Positions 5,786 to 8,726 of a DNA stretch of 8,726 bases are shown one piece after another (position 1 is the stretch's first letter; every line of letters begins with the position of its first letter). The translations under genes and the position numbers were made by a program. The notes under the pieces are model-generated. The model ran no database searches and was not told the origin of the DNA. It saw only the letters and a program-made list of their open reading frames with translations. The stretch is taken from the NCBI GenBank assembly GCA_013329085.1, contig DUKX01000011.1, forward strand, positions 1 through 8,726, given 5' to 3'. Source of the DNA: Methanofastidiosum sp. GTDB lineage: Archaea > Methanobacteriota_B > Thermococci > Methanofastidiosales > Methanofastidiosaceae.

Positions 5786-5915
5786 TTTTTTTACCAGTTT
5801 TTATACATTCTTTGCAGATTTGACCTTCTAAAATACAGGATATACATATTGTTCTCCCACAAAGTCTGCATATATATGGGTAAACAACATGTTTTCCACA
5901 AATCATACACATCAT
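5778..5915 (-). CDS. 45-residue zinc-ribbon protein (eight cysteines)
   Basis: A short frame, ATG at 5915 to TAA at 5778, easily skipped because of its size. It reads MMCMICGKHVVYPYICRLCG and continues with RTICISCILEGQ and ICKECIKTGKKIK. Cysteines at 3, 6, 16, 19, 24, 27, 34 and 37 make four CxxC knuckles, the right number for two structural zinc sites in a RING/B-box-like or double-ribbon fold. The C-terminus is lysine-rich. It starts 7 nt after the map stop, so it is probably cotranscribed and translationally coupled, with only a weak AAGATT upstream. A second ATG follows directly. The regular cysteine spacing and the operon position argue that it is real. Function unknown: nucleic-acid or protein binding would be typical of such ribbons. 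Confidence 0.75.
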   Translation of the reverse strand: MMCMICGKHVVYPYICRLCGRTICISCILEGQICKECIKTGKKIK

Positions 5916-5922
5916 AATAATC

Positions 5923-6819
5923 TTAGGTGTAAACTTCACAGCCGCTTGAAGTTACAATCAAGCTATGCTCTGCCTGAGACACCAAACCTCCTTCACTATC
6001 TAATAAAACATTGTAGGGATAAATGGCATTTGCCCTAATAAGATTTCTCAAAGAGAAGTTAATTTTTAGGCCAGTATAATTTTTTTCTAGCCATCTTTCT
6101 GCAAATGGCAACGTCCTATAGTTTTGTTTAATAACATTCAATAATTTTTTTGAGCTAGGATCTCTTATAGGCCTGTCCTGAAGATATTTGAAGATATAGA
6201 CCTCTTCAGAAGACTTAAGTTTACCTGCTTTAGTGGATGCAAAAGGCTCTATTGCCATAGTATCTCCTTCCTTTAACTTTGTTCCAAGATTACTATTATA
6301 GTTTGGTATCGTGATCCCAGAATGAAGTACATAAGGCCTAAGCCCATGACCACATAGGTCTTTTATCGGATTAAAATTAAAATCTTTAATTGTTTCTTCT
6401 ATAATTTTACCAATATAATTAGTCTTAACTCCAGGCTCAACGGTAGCTATTGCATTTTTTAGGGCCTCTTGTGTTGCTTTTATGAGATCATCATCACTCT
6501 CATCAACCTTAACAGTATATGCTGTATCGGCGATACACCCTTCAATATGGCACCCTATATCGACCTTTACATAGTCACCACTCTTTAGAACAAGATCTGT
6601 ATCAAGATTAGGTGTATAATGTGCAGCGACACTGTTAATAGAAATATTACATGGAAAGGCTGGAAATCCACCCATTTCAATTACTTTATTTTCAATAAAT
6701 TCTACTAAATCAACTAGTTTGTAACCACTAACAACTAGTTTTCTTGATTCATCTTTAATAATTTTAAGAATCTCTCCAGCTTTTCTATAGCTTTCAAAGT
6801 AATTTTCAGCGTCTTGCAT
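5923..6819 (-). CDS. map: Methionine aminopeptidase, type II archaeal
   Basis: 298 residues, the usual length of archaeal MetAP2-like enzymes. It removes the initiator methionine from new proteins in the cytoplasm using two metal ions. The pita-bread fold residues are all present: substrate His67 (VAAHYTP), metal ligands Asp87 (VKVDIG) and Asp98 (IADTAYT), His158 (LCGHGL), His166 (VLHSG), Glu191 (AIEPF) and Glu284 (SQAEH). The type II helical insertion lies between Glu191 and the last ligand (about 220-270). ATG 6819 has no shine-dalgarno, and a TATA-like ATAATTTAAATGA at 6850-6838 would start transcription at the ATG, so the mRNA is probably leaderless. The zinc-ribbon gene follows in the same operon. 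The left ORB-like box lies just upstream, so the gene borders the predicted origin. Confidence 0.95.
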   Translation of the reverse strand: MQDAENYFESYRKAGEILKIIKDESRKLVVSGYKLVDLVEFIENKVIEMGGFPAFPCNISINSVAAHYTPNLDTDLVLKSGDYVKVDIGCHIEGCIADTAYTVKVDESDDDLIKATQEALKNAIATVEPGVKTNYIGKIIEETIKDFNFNPIKDLCGHGLRPYVLHSGITIPNYNSNLGTKLKEGDTMAIEPFASTKAGKLKSSEEVYIFKYLQDRPIRDPSSKKLLNVIKQNYRTLPFAERWLEKNYTGLKINFSLRNLIRANAIYPYNVLLDSEGGLVSQAEHSLIVTSSGCEVYT

Positions 6820-6837
6820 AGTAGTACAATAGAATAT

Positions 6838-6850
6838 TCATTTAAATTAT
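6838..6850 (-). promoter_or_regulatory. Candidate map promoter (leaderless)
   Basis: Minus-strand ATAATTTAAATGA is the only TATA-like element at the right distance from ATG 6819. It would place the start at about the ATG itself. It sits 13 bp from the left ORB-like box, so initiator binding could affect it. Confidence 0.4.
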
Positions 6851-6863
6851 TATTTACAGGGGT

Positions 6864-6885
6864 ACCCCTTCACTTCCATTGGAAA
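6864..6885 (-). promoter_or_regulatory. Left ORB-like Orc1/Cdc6 binding box
   Basis: On the minus strand: TTTCCAATGGAA followed by GTGAAGGGGT. It has the TCCAnTGGAA dyad and a G-run at the correct spacing, as in archaeal origin recognition boxes. It differs from the right box at six positions, all transitions. The G-run extends into a perfect palindrome AGGGGTACCCCT (6858-6869), which is unusual GC-rich sequence here. Confidence 0.75.
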
Positions 6886-7057
6886 TTAAATTTTTATAAT
6901 TCTTTTTGTGTATTAATATAAATTTTTATAAAATCCCATTAATCTATGTTTCTTTAACTATATAAATTTTTCCTCTTATTAGATTCATTTGAACAATCAA
7001 AACAAGATAGAACCAACACGATCATATATTTCGACTAAAACATGTAATTTAGAATAA

Positions 7058-7071
7058 AGGTTAATTAACCT
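7058..7071. repeat. 14-bp palindrome inside the origin
   Basis: AGGTTAATTAACCT is a perfect palindrome in the AT-rich centre-right of the predicted origin, 63 bp before the right ORB. It could be a protein site or part of the unwinding region. No known box matches it that I recognise. Confidence 0.4.
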
Positions 7072-7133
7072 CTGTTTTGTTATAATGGTATAGATTATTT
7101 TCCTTTTAATTTGATTTTATTAATTAAAGTAAA

Positions 7134-7155
7134 TCTCCAGTGGAAACAAAGGGGT
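7134..7155 (+). promoter_or_regulatory. Right ORB-like Orc1/Cdc6 binding box
   Basis: TCTCCAGTGGAAAC followed by AAAGGGGT and then GGGAG. This closely resembles the archaeal ORB/mini-ORB core (TCCAGTGGAAAC with a downstream G-string). It lies in inverted orientation to the left box and 6-8 bp before the TATA box of orc1/cdc6, so bound initiator could repress its own gene. Confidence 0.85.
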
Positions 7156-7159
7156 GGGA

Positions 7160-7173
7160 GAAATATATAAAAA
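7160..7173 (+). promoter_or_regulatory. orc1/cdc6 promoter
   Basis: GAAATATATAAAAA is a TATA box with a GAGAAA BRE-like sequence at its upstream edge. The predicted start near 7193 leaves a leader of about 7-10 nt, too short for a shine-dalgarno, and none is seen. It nearly touches the right ORB (7134-7155). Confidence 0.6.
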
Positions 7174-7199
7174 GGATAGCTATGACATAGAATACTAGA

Positions 7200-8651
7200 G
7201 TGATGCAATTGAGTGACAATGACGAAGAAACACCTTTGAAGTACGACGCAAACACCAGAGCGAAGAATTTTTCTGAAGTTTCTGATAAAGATGAACTCCA
7301 ATATACTATCGCTTCAACTGTAGAAGATTTTGTTTCAAATAAACAATCATCACTTGATGATTTGTTCGACGAACTTCTTTTATCAAATTCTATTTTTAAA
7401 AATAAAGAAGTTTTACGCCATTCTTATACTCCAGATATATTACCACACAGAAAAAATGAAATAGAAAAACTTGCTGCAATTTTGGTATCCGCGCTTAAAG
7501 GAGAAACACCCTCAAATATATTTGTTTATGGTAAAACTGGAACAGGTAAAACTGTAGTCGTAAAATATGTTGGAAACGGTCTTGTTAAAAAAGTCGGTGG
7601 TAAGGCTTTTTTGAAAACATCTCCAACAATAGATTGCAACACAAGACTTCCAAAACCAGATCTTTCTTCAAGTATTAAAATGGATATGCCCATTACTTTC
7701 ATTTATATTAACTGTGAAGTTGTTGATACACAATATAGGTTATTATCAAAATTATCTGAATACTTTGGCCAGTCAGTTCCTCTCACGGGTTGGCCTACGG
7801 ATAAAATTTATGATGTTTTCTCTCAAAGTCTTGACAGTGAAAAGAAACTTGTTATTATTATTCTTGATGAAGTTGACCAGCTCCTCAAAAAAGGAGGAGA
7901 TGATGTTCTTTATAATTTAACGAGAATTAATGGGGACTTGGAAAATGCTAGAGTTAGTATCATCGGCATTTCCAATGATTTAAAATTCATTGAATTTTTG
8001 GACCCTAGAGTGAAGAGCTCTCTTGGTGAAGAAGAAATTATATTTCCACCATATGATGCACCACAACTTATGGATATCTTGGAAGACAGGTCAAAAATTT
8101 CTTTTAATGAGTCAGTAATTAATCCTGGTGTAATCCCTCTTTGCGCTGCTTTTGCTGCCCAAGAACATGGAGACGCCCGAAGAGCTCTTGATCTATTAAG
8201 AACTGCCGGTGAAATAGCAGAAAGGCAGAATGCTAAAAAAGTTACAGAGCCCCATGTCAGAGTTGCAAAAGATAGAATCGAACAGGATAGAATATCTGAA
8301 GTAATTAAAACACTTCCAACTCAATCAAAACTCATACTTTATTCTGTATACCTTCTTGAAAAATATATGCCTGGAGAAATTATCACAGGAGATGTATTCA
8401 ACATATACAAGGATTTAAGTAACATCTTAAAAATTGACATACTTACTCAAAGAAGAGTATCCGATTTAATATCGGAGCTTGATATGCTTGGGATATTAAA
8501 TGCTAAAGTTGTAAGCAAGGGACGATATGGAAGGACAAGAGAAATATCCTTAGGTGTTCCACCAACTCAGATTAAATCCCTACTTGAAAACGATTTTAAA
8601 ATCAAGAAAGTATCTGGGTATATCCCACCAATTCAACACAGGCTTATATAG
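7200..8651 (+). CDS. cdc6: Orc1/Cdc6 replication initiator
   Basis: 483 residues from GTG 7200. ATG 7203 directly follows and is an equally good start. AAA+ ATPase that binds ORBs and recruits MCM. Walker A GKTGTGKT (111-118), Walker B IIILDEVDQ (219-227), sensor 1 ISND (257-260), initiator-specific region DPRVKSSLGEEEI (268-280), and sensor 2 arginine in GDARRALDLLR (324-334). The C-terminal winged helix (about 374-465) has wing GRYGRTREISL (441-451). Compared with typical archaeal Orc1 of about 400 residues it has a longer acidic N-terminus (about 1-65) and an extra loop at about 138-164 between Walker A and the next strand (with a Cys and several Pro/Lys/Ser). It is adjacent to the predicted origin, as expected for the origin-cognate paralogue. 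Codon and base composition match the neighbours. Other paralogues elsewhere in the genome cannot be excluded. Confidence 0.95.
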   Translation: MMQLSDNDEETPLKYDANTRAKNFSEVSDKDELQYTIASTVEDFVSNKQSSLDDLFDELLLSNSIFKNKEVLRHSYTPDILPHRKNEIEKLAAILVSALKGETPSNIFVYGKTGTGKTVVVKYVGNGLVKKVGGKAFLKTSPTIDCNTRLPKPDLSSSIKMDMPITFIYINCEVVDTQYRLLSKLSEYFGQSVPLTGWPTDKIYDVFSQSLDSEKKLVIIILDEVDQLLKKGGDDVLYNLTRINGDLENARVSIIGISNDLKFIEFLDPRVKSSLGEEEIIFPPYDAPQLMDILEDRSKISFNESVINPGVIPLCAAFAAQEHGDARRALDLLRTAGEIAERQNAKKVTEPHVRVAKDRIEQDRISEVIKTLPTQSKLILYSVYLLEKYMPGEIITGDVFNIYKDLSNILKIDILTQRRVSDLISELDMLGILNAKVVSKGRYGRTREISLGVPPTQIKSLLENDFKIKKVSGYIPPIQHRLI

Positions 8652-8658
8652 ATTAATT

Positions 8659-8692
8659 AAAAAGAAAAAGTAAATTATTTAACATTTACTTT
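8659..8692 (-). terminator. Hairpin plus T-tract terminator of the minus-strand gene
   Basis: AAAGTAAAT (8667-8675) and ATTTACTTT (8684-8692) are exact reverse complements around an 8-nt loop. On the minus strand the stem is followed by TTCTTTTTAATT, giving a T-rich run with the end of the stem. The stem contains the stop codon of the minus-strand frame. It lies between convergent genes and fits a terminator for that gene. Confidence 0.5.
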
Positions 8693-8726
8693 CAATGCCT
8701 TTTCTTTTTCTTCTGTTTTCTTCATT
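8675..8726 (-). CDS. C-terminal end of an unidentified minus-strand gene (partial)
   Basis: The best frame reads MKKTEEKEKALKVNVK then TAA at 8677-8675. It is lysine- and glutamate-rich, as in many archaeal C-terminal tails. The methionine is probably internal, since only 52 bases are in the window. Support is the stop codon position just at the hairpin terminator and convergent orientation with cdc6. No family can be named from 16 residues, and another reading frame (ending in ESKC) is also open, so the call is weak. Confidence 0.35.
   Translation of the reverse strand, partial: MKKTEEKEKALKVNVK

Larger units (their letters stand above)
6864..7155. other. Predicted chromosomal replication origin (oriC)
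   Basis: The intergenic region between map and orc1/cdc6 has the standard archaeal origin layout. Two ORB-like boxes in opposite orientation stand at its ends (6864-6885 minus, 7134-7155 plus), about 250 bp apart, with their G-runs pointing outward. Between them is strongly AT-rich DNA with three AAATTTTT motifs (6888, 6920, 6964), the first two extended to AAATTTTTATAA, suitable as the unwinding element. A 14-bp palindrome lies at 7058-7071. No gene is seen in this stretch on either strand. The initiator gene starts 45 bp beyond the right box. Origin function is inferred from the boxes and gene context. Confidence 0.8.

Noticed and set aside
7095..7301. Minus-strand open frame of 68 codons
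   Set aside because: It runs through the right ORB, the cdc6 promoter and the start of cdc6. No ribosome site and no recognisable protein features.
1..8726. CRISPR arrays, tRNA or rRNA genes, insertion sequences
   Set aside because: No regularly spaced repeats, no cloverleaf-like or rRNA-like sequence and no transposase-like frame were seen.

Overview
The window looks like chromosomal DNA of an AT-rich archaeon. It encodes an Orc1/Cdc6 replication initiator next to inverted ORB-like boxes, a type II methionine aminopeptidase, a tungsten-type aldehyde:ferredoxin oxidoreductase, and promoters with TTTATATA-type TATA boxes, several of them placed for leaderless or short-leader transcripts. A mesophilic or moderately thermophilic anaerobic euryarchaeon is most likely. 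An affiliation near AT-rich methanogen-like lineages is possible but is a guess.

Left part (1-3313): an organoarsenical or metalloid resistance island. On the minus strand, a lipoprotein of the ArsF family (654-1160) is followed by the start of an ArsG-family CcdA/DsbD-like permease (runs off the left edge, start at 632). On the plus strand, an ArsR repressor (1350-1622), a 77-residue MTH895-type thioredoxin that appears to start with ATT (1627-1860), and a carboxymuconolactone-decarboxylase/AhpD-like protein (1875-2198) form a tight operon. A large permease of the COG0701/ArsP type (2207-3313, minus) converges on it. The arsR and permease promoters share TTTATATATCAAT, and at arsR this is half of a perfect 9-bp inverted repeat lying on the TATA box. 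This suggests one ArsR-controlled regulon of thiol redox proteins and two exporters.

Middle part (3458-5678, minus): a two-gene operon of a 16-cysteine, four-cluster ferredoxin and an aldehyde:ferredoxin oxidoreductase with all cluster and active-site residues present. The ferredoxin is the presumed electron partner. An AT-rich 13-bp inverted repeat (5751-5785) separates this operon from the next.

Right part (5778-8726): methionine aminopeptidase (5923-6819, minus) with a 45-residue, eight-cysteine zinc-ribbon gene just downstream (5778-5915). Then comes a 380-bp intergenic region with the features of a replication origin: two ORB-like boxes in opposite orientation (6864-6885 minus, 7134-7155 plus) flanking an AT-rich stretch with AAATTTTT repeats and a 14-bp palindrome. 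It is followed directly by orc1/cdc6 (7200-8651, plus), whose TATA box lies next to the right ORB. A short minus-strand gene end with a hairpin and T-tract closes the window.

The least described items are the ArsF/ArsG/ArsR/thioredoxin/CMD/permease island with its shared operator, the ATT-start thioredoxin, the SHOCT-like leader on ArsG, the 45-residue zinc protein, and the origin layout.
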